A program made the translations under genes and the position numbers. This document shows positions 56,161 through 64,000 of a stretch of DNA of 64,000 bases, piece after piece. Every line of letters starts with the position of its first letter. The first letter of the stretch is position 1. Source of the DNA: Aphidius gifuensis (Eukaryota; Arthropoda; Insecta; Hymenoptera; Braconidae); contig NC_057793.1 of NCBI RefSeq assembly GCF_014905175.1, positions 16,678,173-16,742,172 of the forward strand. Reading direction: 5' to 3'. Below the pieces are notes generated by a model. That model was not told where the DNA came from and did not search any database. It worked only from the letters and a program-made list of their open reading frames with translations.

Positions 56161-57144
56161 TGTTACGTACCAAGTTGAAAAATTAAAATTTAACTATGAA
56201 ATAACAAGAAAAAGAAAGAATATGAAAAATCAAAATTAAATAACCAAATAATCATAGAATAATTAAAATAAATCAACTTGGTATTTCACGTTAAAATTAA
56301 AAAATCCTCTTATTTTGTTATTCCCTACAGGGTAACGGGTTAGGAGGGAATGTGTATGATTGTAGATGTACCTTGATGTAAGAATAATCCGAAACAATTG
56401 TTGAGAGCGTGTCAATCTGGATGGTCGCCTGTTGATGTTTGTAGTCTCGAATAATCCAAACGGTAAAATAAACTCGAAGCACAGAAAACAACACCCCGGA
56501 GAAATGTCACAGTCAATAACTTTTATATAGGATTAGGGAAGGTTAAATAACACAGGAAATAATAATTTATCACAAATATTAATTAATTTTAAATTCACTC
56601 GAAAAATGTTATTTATTTAAAACGTAAAAGTTCAATTGATTTTATTTAATTTTTATCCGATGTAATTGATTTAATTTTAATTTTAATTTTAAATTTTTAA
56701 TTTAGTTTCAATGATTTGAATAGAACGAAAGTTGTCGCAAGAGTGACGCTCCTTAATATTAAAAATAAAATTATTCCCATAAAAATTTAATTATTAGGTA
56801 GGGATGAAAAGTGGTACCATAGTTGAACCAATGAAATGCAATGGTTCCCATGGTAGTCAGCATATTCAATTTGTTTAAACATTTAATAAATAATAATTTA
56901 GCAACTTCAACGGATGTGGCATCTCGCGTTGCAGAGGTGACTTTGAAAACTGCTTACCAAAATTTATATAAAAAAAAAAGAAAAAATAAATTGTTTTGTA
57001 AAAATGCAAAATTTGAATTTAATTCCGTGTGAAAAATAAAAAAATAAAAAAAGAAAAATTTTATTGCTTGTTCGACATCTATTGAATTTGTTAAATTATT
57101 ATTTATTATTGATTATTAACTATAACTTATACCAAGACGTAACA
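56161..57144 (-). repeat. 5' LTR (right copy), 984 bp
   Basis: Complete LTR with TGTTACGTCTTGG start and TACGTAACA end on the minus strand. It would carry the promoter for the element; no specific core promoter was assigned. Confidence 0.88.
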
Positions 57145-57148
57145 CTAC

Positions 57149-57520
57149 ATATTAATTTCTTTGGCTAAATTAATATTTTATGAATTAACATGTAAACAAC
57201 ATTCTGTCGATAGACATTTTTCTAATAGGTTTTTACATAAATAAACAAATAAAAAACTATGGAAAAAAATAACTAAGGAGAGGATGTTGCCACATGTTGA
57301 TTTATAAAGAATTAATTGAAAAGGAATTAAAAGCACATCCCTTCCTTAGACATTTGTCAATAGCTTTTAATATATTCAATAAATTTATTACTACTGACAA
57401 ATGTCTGAGAAAAGGATGAAGATTATTACTATTATGCTATAATTAAAGTATTGATATTTTCAAATTCAAATTATGAGGAATTAAAAATGGTGTCTGACGT
57501 GATATACAAAAATTCTTACA
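57149..57520. repeat. Hairpin array, remainder of the hAT-like interior
   Basis: It continues the unit cut at 50507, with TTAATTTCTTTGGCTAAATT and GAGAGGATGTTGCCACATG words mirroring 26220-26540. Confidence 0.7.
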
Positions 57521-57646
57521 GATAGCGTTACTAACGCGGTATGAAAGTATAAAAGTATGAAACTTCCGCGGTATTATACCGGTATCATACCGAGGTTTAC
57601 GACCGGTATGATACCGCGGTATTATAAACCCAACACTGCTTGGTTT

Positions 57647-58021
57647 ATGCTTTACCCAGGCTACCAATACTAGGCAAAGCATTGGCCGCCAAAACTTTCA
57701 AAAATTTATTAATTTCATAAAAAAAAAAAATACTTTACAATTGCTTGAAGAATAAATGTCTTTGAATCTACAGAATAACAACGAAAAAAATTACTTTCCA
57801 ATTTGTTATATTATAAGGGGTGCATTCCTTTAAGGTATTAATCTCGGCCAGTCACTAAATATGAAAATGCTTTGAAATTTTTACAGTAGATTCTTGAAAT
57901 ACTGATACATTTTATGTAATTTTTTGGTAATTACAAAGAAACGTTTTTTGGTTTAGTAAGAAACAAAACAAAACGTATGGAAAAAAATTAAAGAGGTTTG
58001 GAGCTTAGTTTTTTTAGAATC
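57647..58021. repeat. Terminal fragments of a GGGTGC MITE and a TTAA element
   Basis: GGGTGCATTCCTTTAA at 57825-57840 is the end of the GGGTGC MITE family. It is joined exactly at its TTAA to GGTATTAATCTCGGCCAGTC, the end of a TTAA-type element like 41666-42468. That is what an insertion into the MITE's TTAA would give; the other halves are missing. Confidence 0.55.
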
Positions 58022-58240
58022 CATTTATAAAAAAGAGAATGAAGCCTCTCTTTGAGCTATTTAATTGGCTGTTTATAATAATTCATTTATTTTTTTTTTT
58101 ATTCATTTATTTTTCATTCTGTTTATTCGTTGCTATGTGTATCCGTTGTTATTTTTTTTTTGTTTATGTTATCGTAAACATTATAATAATTTTATTGAAA
58201 AATAAAAACCAAATACATTCCGATAAGTAGTAGTAAGAAG

Positions 58241-58663
58241 TATGTATGTAATAAACAAGGCCGCAAAGTTCGGTCAATTTTCGGGGCGCTTTCATTTTGT
58301 GAGTATACCGGTGTAAATAAAACAAATAATATAGTACCAATACGTCAAATGGGTATGTTTGTACGAACGGGTACTGTACTCGTTTGTTTATTTTAAAAAT
58401 ATGGAGGTTGTTGTTGTTAGGTTAAAAATCAGACCGTACACGGTCTACTAAAACTGTAGATACAAATTTTAAAAATTTAAATAATTAACCACATAAAAAT
58501 TGCATCGTATACGGTGTACGTCATTGGAAATTGAACCGTGTAATTAATGTGTATCAATTTTTAAAAGCGCCATGCAATTGTTTATCAAATATTTTTATTA
58601 ACAATTGCATGGTGCCTTCAAATATTAACATTTTTTAATAATTTTTTTTTTGTTTTAAAGAGC
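58241..58663. other. Interior sequence with short hairpins
   Basis: GCGCCATGCAATTGTTTATC pairs with AACAATTGCATGGTGCC at 58567-58615. GACCGTACACGGTC is a short palindrome near 58432. No gene is seen. Confidence 0.45.
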
Positions 58664-58668
58664 AGAAC

Positions 58669-59705
58669 TGTTACGTCTTGGTATAAGTAATAATTAATAA
58701 TCAATAATAAATAATAAATTAACAAATTCAATAGATGCCGAACAAGCAATAAAATTTTTCTTTTTTTATAATAAATTATTTATTTTTATTTTTTATTTTC
58801 ACACGGAATAAAAATTCATATTTTGCATTTTTTATAAAACAATTTATTTTTATATTTTTTATATAAATTTTGGTAAGCAGTTTTCAAAGTCACCTCTGCA
58901 ACGCGAGATGCCACATCCGTTGAAGTTGCTAAATTATTATTTATTAAGTGTTTAAACAATTACAATATGCTGACTACTATGGGAACCATTGTATTTCATT
59001 GGTGCAAGAAATGGCACCACTTTTCATCCCTACCTAATAATTAAATTTTATGGGAATAATTTTATTTTTAATTTTAAGGAGCGTCACTGTCGCGATGACT
59101 TTAATCTGAACAACATCTAATTAAAATATTAAATCAATTTAATTCAAAACAAATACTTAGTAATATTTCATAAATTTATATTATATTATTGATCATATTA
59201 ATTGATAAAATTTTAAACAAAATAAATTTAATCCTTTTGAAGAAGTTAATAAATAACATATAATATTATCAGTGCATAAAAAAAACTAAATTGAATAACT
59301 GTGTCAAATAATTATTCCTACAAAATATACCCTTCCTAAATCCTAACATTGACTGTGAATTTCTCCGGGGTGTTGTTTTCTGTGCTACGAGTTGTGTTAC
59401 CTATTGGATTATTCGGAAATTTTCAACATCATCAGGCGACCATCCGGATTGACACGCTCTCTATAAATTATTTTTGGATAACCAACAACAACAAGGTAGA
59501 ATCTACAAAATTTACACATTCCCTCCTAACCCGTTACCCTGTAGGGAATAACAAAATACGAGAATTTTGTATAAAACGTTAAATATCAAGTTGATTGAAT
59601 TAAATTAGTCCTAAGAAATTATATTATTATTTTTCAAGTTAAATATTCTTCTTTTCTTTTGTTATTTCATAGACTAATTTAATTAAATCAACCTGGTACG
59701 TAACA
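58669..59705 (+). mobile_element. Solo LTR related to the 50.5-57.1 kb element
   Basis: It starts TGTTACGTCTTGGTATAAG and ends CCTGGTACGTAACA, in opposite orientation to the LTRs at 50508 and 56161. AGAAC flanks both sides (58664-58668, 59706-59710). It is visibly diverged from the other two LTRs. It splits a dispersed repeat whose uninterrupted form is seen at 59950 (AGAACAGAACAAGAGCTAAT). Confidence 0.85.
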
Positions 59706-59949
59706 AGAACAAAGGCTAATTTGTACCGATAAAACTAGAATTTGTACCTCAATAATAATAATAAAAAAACAAGTTACTCTGAAATATCAATTGATAATAC
59801 TTCATTATTATTTTTGAGGTACAAATTGTAAATTTATCGGTACAAATTAGCTTTCGTTTTGTTCTTTAGAATAAAAAAAAAATTATTGAAAAATATTGAT
59901 TTTTAAAGGCGCCATGCAATTATTTATCAAATATATTTTTTAATGCATT

Positions 59950-60318
59950 TTATTTCAAAGAACAGAACAAGAGCTAATTTGTACCGATCAAATAAGAATT
60001 TGTACCTCAATAATTAAAGTAGATATGCAATTGTTAATTATCATTTTGGAGTAAATAATTTTTTTTTGTTGTTATTCTTGAAGTACAAATTCCGGGCTTG
60101 GCAGTACAAATTAGTACAAATTATTCTGCGTCTGTAGCAATTTTTTTTACCCCCCTAAGTCATCTAGAAAAAAATTTGATATTTAACCCTTTCTGGACCC
60201 TTTAATTTTGAGGTACAAATTAAATTAATGGTGGTATAAATTAGTACAAATCAAGACGCTTCTAATGAGTATCCTAGATTATTTTTCTAGGACTTATGCA
60301 GGCCAGATTCACGCACCC
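59950..60318 (+). repeat. Dispersed repeat of about 370 bp, copy 2
   Basis: It matches 24624-24990 from AGAACAGAACAAGAGC to GGCCAGATTCACGCACCC. A further partial match is 59706-59880. Confidence 0.65.
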
Positions 60319-60529
60319 ATACTCGAAGCCAAAAAGTTGGTCTTCATCTTCGACAGCCTCCAATACATTTTTATCCATGTCAATTTTATTTTTATTATTA
60401 CTATGAAAAAATCGGCTAATGAGTTCGTCTGGAATATATTAAAGTATGCCAGTAATCCAGTATGAAGAAAGATGTCAACTAGAAATGTCAAGTAAAAATA
60501 AAATTAACATGGATAAAAATGTTTAATTT

Positions 60530-61035
60530 AATATAGAAAATATTGCTGAGAATTAATCTAGACTGAAAATTGGGTTGAGGAATTAATCTAGATTACGAAT
60601 TAATTAATTTGATTACATCTTTTTCTTAGCTACATTTGCCAATGGATTTTTAATGACTAATTATGGCAATTGTTGCTAAAGAATGTGATTAAATAAATTA
60701 ATTAGTAATCTCAAGAAATTATTCAGCAATATTTTTTTGGTCACATTCTTTTCTTAGCAACATTTGCTATAATTATTTGACACAATAATTCTAATTTAAT
60801 ATAAAAAATATTGTTGTGAAATTAATCTAGATTATAAACTAATTTTTTTGGTTACCTTATTTCTTTAGCAACATTTGCCAATAGTTATTTAAGTAAATAA
60901 ATATGGAAAACGTTGACAGCCAAATAAATTAATTCGTAATCTAAATTATTTTTTCAGCAATATTTTCCATAATTATAGCAATTCATTATGGCAAATATTG
61001 CTGAAGAATTAATAAAAATTGTTAATTTATTTATT
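60530..61035. repeat. GCAACATTTGCCAAT / TCTAGATTA hairpin array
   Basis: Words such as GAATTAATCTAGATTACGAA and TTCTTAGCAACATTTGC recur in both orientations, similar to 14040-14330 and 15650-16300. Confidence 0.6.
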
Positions 61036-61240
61036 ACATACATACTTCTTACTATTTACTACCTTCTTACATTATTGACAAAACATCACATATAAGCAAA
61101 AATAAAATAACAACGGGTACACATAGCAACGGATAAACAAAATAAAAAAATGAATTATAATTAAACAAAAATAAATGAATTATTATAAACAGCCAATCAA
61201 ATAGCTCGAAGAGAGGCTTCATTCTCCTTTTTATATAAGG

Positions 61241-61850
61241 ATAAACAATTTATTAACTTTATGAGATCTTTTTTTATAAAAATTTTTTATTTTTATTTAC
61301 TTAATAAACAATAACAATTTCAAATAAAATTTGACTACAAAATCTAAAAACTAACCAAAAAAAAATATCCACTATCATACTCTCCAAAATTTTTAATGAA
61401 TTTTATTTCTTCATTTTTAATTATATAATTAATTGTTAATAACAATATAGAAACCTTTAACCTACTCTGTCATATTTATATCAACAATTTAACAAAAAAT
61501 AAATTTCTCATTTGAAAAAAAAAAGCAACAAATTTTAGGTTATTTTTATTATGATTTTATACTTTTATTTTATTATTTTATTTTTACTGACCTTTACACC
61601 GCAGTTCTCTAACAATTACCAAATGAAAATGACTCTATAATACTCGATAATTATTAATTAATGATGAATTTTAGAAGCGGAATGAAAATATTCGACACAT
61701 GACATTTTACACTTTTTATAATATTTTTTTTAATTCTGGAATTCTCTTTTCGTTATGCAAAATTCAACAATTCATGGTACAGTCATCTAGCACTGTCATA
61801 TTAAATTAGTTATAACTGATGGTAACAAATTCCTTGGTGAAAAAAATCGG
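61241..61850. other. AT-rich sequence, no gene
   Basis: No element ends, RNA gene or coding segment recognised. Confidence 0.5.
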
Positions 61851-61983
61851 CACCCGTATTCACAGGGCATTACAATTTAGGGCTTTTTCCTCCACTGGCA
61901 GCGCTTGTGAGCTTTTGTATGTGAAATCTATATAAAAAAAATTTGACAAGTGCCATCAGTGGCCAAAAAAGCCTAAATTGTAG
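61851..61983. mobile_element. CWG-type MITE, right end decayed
   Basis: CACCCGTATTCACAGGGC at the left. The right arm stops after GCCTAAATTGTAGA without the terminus. Confidence 0.7.
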
Positions 61984-61989
61984 ATTACG

Positions 61990-62073
61990 GCACCCGTGGG
62001 GCAATACATGGGGCTTACTGATGGCGCTTATAAAATTTTTTTCATATACAAGCGCCGTGGATGAAGCCTAAAT
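61990..62073. mobile_element. CWG-type MITE, strongly decayed
   Basis: CACCCGTGGGGC, TGATGGCGCTTATAAAATTT and AAGCGCCGTGGATGAAGCC are identifiable, with internal deletions. Confidence 0.55.
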
Positions 62074-62093
62074 ATAATAGAATAGATTTTGGT

Positions 62094-62995
62094 AGGTAGA
62101 TTCTGCAAGATTCGACAAAATACTGTCAGCCAAATACTCGACTATTAACAATCTGCCAGATTCTGTCAGATTTTGCCAGCCAAATACTCGTCTTTCAACA
62201 GTCTGCTAGATTCTGTCATCCACATATTCGACTTCAAACAGTCTGCCAGATTCTGCCAGCCACATATTCGACTATCAACAGTCTGCCAGATTCTACCAGT
62301 TTAATTTATAAATATTATTTTTTTTTTAATAAATTGATTTTTTTGAATTAGTACAACTGATTAGGAGACATCAAGTCGTCATCGAATTATTAGTATGTTA
62401 TAATTCATTTTTCTATAGCTCATTTATCGTTATTTTACGTTAGTTGTTATTCAACGATTCTCACATGTGCTCTCGTCAGAGTTAATTCTCATATATAGGA
62501 ACTGAGATTATGATACTTATAAAAATTTATAAGAACATATTCAATTTTAAAAAAAAAAATGCAACGCTTCGAGATTGAAGTTTCTTCATACCTTACTGTG
62601 ATGTTTGTAATAACCACAATCATTCGTCCAGAATTTTGTTTTTTTTTAGAATTTTTTGGTGAAAATAGTCTGGCAGATTATGTCAGATTCTTACGGATTT
62701 TGGTATTTTCCTACAGATTTTGGCAGATTCTCACAGATTCTAGCAGATTCTTACAGATTATGGCAGATTTTTACAGATTCAGACCAGCACCCGTATTCAG
62801 AGGATGTTCTCATTAGGGCGTTTTTTTTCCGATGGTGGCGTTTGTGAAGCCTTCCTATGTGAAATCTATATAAAAAAAATTTTGACAAGCGCCATCAGCG
62901 GAAAAAAAAGCCCTAATGAGAACATTTTTGCCCCGTGAATACGGGTGCTGCTTTTGGGACAACTGCCAGCTTCTGCCAGTTTTTTTCCACTAGGG
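62094..62995 (-). mobile_element. TIR element, CCCNGG family, member 7
   Basis: The right end, read on the minus strand, is CCCTAGTGGAAAAAAACTGG. The left side begins near GGTAGGTAGATTCTGC (62090). Both flanking zones are iterated TCTGCCAGATT and CTCGACTTTCAACAG words (62100-62300 and 62670-62780), shared with 41163-41323. A complete MITE lies inside at 62788-62947. Confidence 0.6.
62788..62947. mobile_element. CWG-flanked MITE copy
   Basis: CACCCGTATTCAGAGGATG to CCCCGTGAATACGGGTG. CAG stands on the left and CTG on the right, so the direct repeat is inexact here. Confidence 0.8.
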
Positions 62996-63471
62996 TTACC
63001 AGCTGCGTATTTTTTCAGTACCATTAAAAATTAAAAGATCTGCTTGCCACGTTTCATCGAGACCTCTTATATCTACATGACGTCGAATATAATTTCTACG
63101 TGCTGGCCTATGAAGTTCTTCAACTACTTGAGCTTTTTTGTCCTCCATTAATTAACTCTTTTAATTGAAAATTAATTTCTGAAATATTTATTGAATTTGA
63201 GTTTTTTGAATTTTTTTCAGAGTTTTCTTGAATATTTTTTTCTAAATAACTCAATTTATTTTTGATGTTGTGTGTAAAAATTTTTATGTCGCTGTTAGCT
63301 CCTTCTAAAATATTGAGCTTATTTTCTAGATTTTTTAAAGATCCAGTAAAGTTTTGATTATCACTTTCAAACTTATTTAAAATTGAAACTCGGTTTTCGA
63401 GATTTGTAATTAAATTTACGATAGAATTTTTATTGGTATCCAATTCAACTACTTTTTTATCAAGCTGATCA
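62996..63471 (-). pseudogene. Polinton/Maverick-like integrase fragment
   Basis: On the minus strand from about 63471 to 63137 an open frame encodes a coiled-coil stretch (ENRVSILNKFES, LKNLENKLNILE, KNKLSYLEKNI). A frame change at the A-run (63134-63139) is needed to continue into ELHRPARRNYIRR and GLDETWQADLL, then a stop at 62996. The PAR[R/K]N followed by [L/I]D[E/D]xWQADL pattern is what I recognise from the start of the retroviral-type integrase core of Polinton/Maverick-derived proteins. The rest of the core is missing: it is cut exactly at the terminus of the 62094-62995 element. The upstream side is cut by a hAT-type end. It is a dead fragment. Confidence 0.55.
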
Positions 63472-63560
63472 GTGCCGTAACAAAAAATTTCTGCGCCCTG
63501 GGCAAAATTATATTTTGCGCCCTATTTTTATCGATATAATATATGAAAAAAAAATCATTT
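63471..63560 (+). mobile_element. hAT-type terminus CAGTGCCGTAAC, partner not seen
   Basis: CAGTGCCGTAACAAAAAATT is followed by GCGCCCTGGGC and its inverted relative TTTTGCGCCC. The CAGTG start is of hAT type. The other end is not in the remaining 430 bp, so it may lie beyond the window. Confidence 0.4.
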
Positions 63561-63570
63561 GTTAGGTGTA

Positions 63571-63918
63571 CCCTGGTAGAAATAATCTCTCCTGATTTTC
63601 TCCGGATCTCTCCGGATTTCTCCGGATTTTCTACGTAATTGAGACTTCCGGAGATATTTCTATAATATCTCCGGATTTTTTCCGGAATTTTGACTTAAAA
63701 AAACAAACACAAAAAAATGGAAAAATTAATAAGAAAAAGTAGAAATAAGAGTTTGCATACGAAAAATAAAAAAGAAATTTTTTCTGAAAAAATCCGGAGA
63801 AAACCCGAAAAAACTCCGGAATAATACCGGAAGTCTCAATTGCGTAGAAAATCCGGAGAAATCCGTAGGAATCCGGAGATAATCTGGAGAAAATCCGGAG
63901 AGATTATTTCTACCAGGG
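63571..63918. mobile_element. TIR element, CCCNGG family, member 8
   Basis: It begins CCCTGGTAGAAATAATCTCT and ends with AGAGATTATTTCTACCAGGG, perfectly inverted. Both arms then consist of iterated TCTCCGGATTT words. The flanks are TA and GT, so no 2-bp repeat is preserved here. Confidence 0.75.
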
Positions 63919-64000
63919 GTGATATAGATGAAGAATGAATCATTACGAAATCAAAACAATTTTTGTCTTCTAGCATTGTCACTGGAAAATTTATCTATGG
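63919..64000. other. Unassigned sequence at the window edge
   Basis: Too short to classify; no element end or coding segment recognised. Confidence 0.3.

Larger units (their letters stand above)
50508..57144 (-). mobile_element. Defective LTR retrotransposon with gag but no pol
   Basis: The element reads on the minus strand. LTRs start TGTTACG and end CGTAACA. The flanking tetranucleotide CTAC is present on both sides (50504-50507, 57145-57148), and joining the flanks restores a normal hairpin unit of the host. A tRNA-Leu-type primer site follows the 5' LTR. Gag with a CCHC knuckle is present but frameshifted, and a second Asn-rich frame follows. No protease, reverse transcriptase or integrase is found, and the inner end of the 3' LTR is missing. 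Confidence 0.88.
46613..57638. mobile_element. hAT-like element expanded to 11 kb by nested insertions
   Basis: It starts CAGTGTTGGGTAAATGGTCG and ends AACCCAACACTG. The 8-mer CTTGGTTT flanks it exactly (46605-46612, 57639-57646), so the two ends, 11,026 bp apart, belong to one insertion. It is the inverted counterpart of 25992-27561. Insertions identified inside are a MITE (47066-47195), a GGGTGC MITE (47235-47611), a CCCNGG-family element (47651-49832) and an LTR retrotransposon (50508-57144). Without them the element is near the length of its relative. Confidence 0.88.
58022..61240. mobile_element. 3.2-kb inverted-repeat element with about 200-bp arms
   Basis: GAGAATGAAGCCTCTCTTTG and GGCTGTTTATAATAATTCAT at the left mirror ATGAATTATTATAAACAGCC and GAGAGGCTTCATTCTC at the right. 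The arms extend to about 58240 and 61038. It encloses a solo LTR, a 370-bp dispersed repeat and a hairpin array. No coding sequence is seen. Confidence 0.65.

Noticed and set aside
51188..57032. Two 63-64-codon open frames (51188-51382 and 56841-57032) with nearly the same protein
   Set aside because: Both lie inside the LTRs at the same offset; they are by-products of LTR identity, not genes.
1..64000. Viral (bracovirus or nudivirus-derived) proviral segment
   Set aside because: No viral structural or virulence gene families and no segment junction motifs were recognised; the repeats are explained by transposable elements.

Overview
This is an AT-rich animal genomic window, most likely from an insect. 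Three intron-containing genes encode metazoan-type proteins, and most of their introns are 74-113 bp. The sequence alone does not fix the order; a hymenopteran such as a parasitoid wasp is a guess from base composition and repeat style. Only about 7 kb is gene body. Nearly everything else is small transposable elements, most of them non-autonomous and many inserted into one another.

Genes: (1) deoxyhypusine hydroxylase (DOHH), minus strand, three exons between 7870 and 10121, 301 aa, apparently intact. (2) An RPRD2-type RNA polymerase II CTD-interacting protein, plus strand, four exons between 32190 and 35948, 1163 aa. (3) UMP-CMP kinase, minus strand, two exons between 42825 and 43520, 200 aa. 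They are housekeeping genes with no shared pathway and no sign of co-regulation.

Layout: 1-7.6 kb holds palindromic repeats, two tRNA-derived SINE-like pieces and two large inverted-repeat elements. 7.7-10.3 kb is DOHH. 10.3-31.6 kb is a dense mosaic of TIR elements (hAT-like with 8-bp duplications, TTAA-flanked, PIF/Harbinger-like, CWG-flanked MITEs). 31.6-36.6 kb is RPRD2. 36.6-42.5 kb is a 2.2-kb palindrome, MITEs, a 64-bp satellite and a TTAA element. 42.5-43.6 kb is the kinase. 43.7-46.4 kb is a four-level nest of elements. 46.6-57.6 kb is a single hAT-like element swollen to 11 kb by at least four later insertions, including a gag-only LTR retrotransposon. 58-61.2 kb is another inverted-repeat element carrying a related solo LTR. 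61.8-64 kb has MITEs, a decayed Polinton/Maverick-like integrase fragment and two TIR elements.

The most unusual signal is a set of at least eight inverted-repeat elements that share only their outermost 10-15 bases (consensus CCCNGGNNGAAA). Their interiors are unrelated arrays of short repeats. Several copies are bounded by a matching 2-bp direct repeat. No transposase for them lies in the window.
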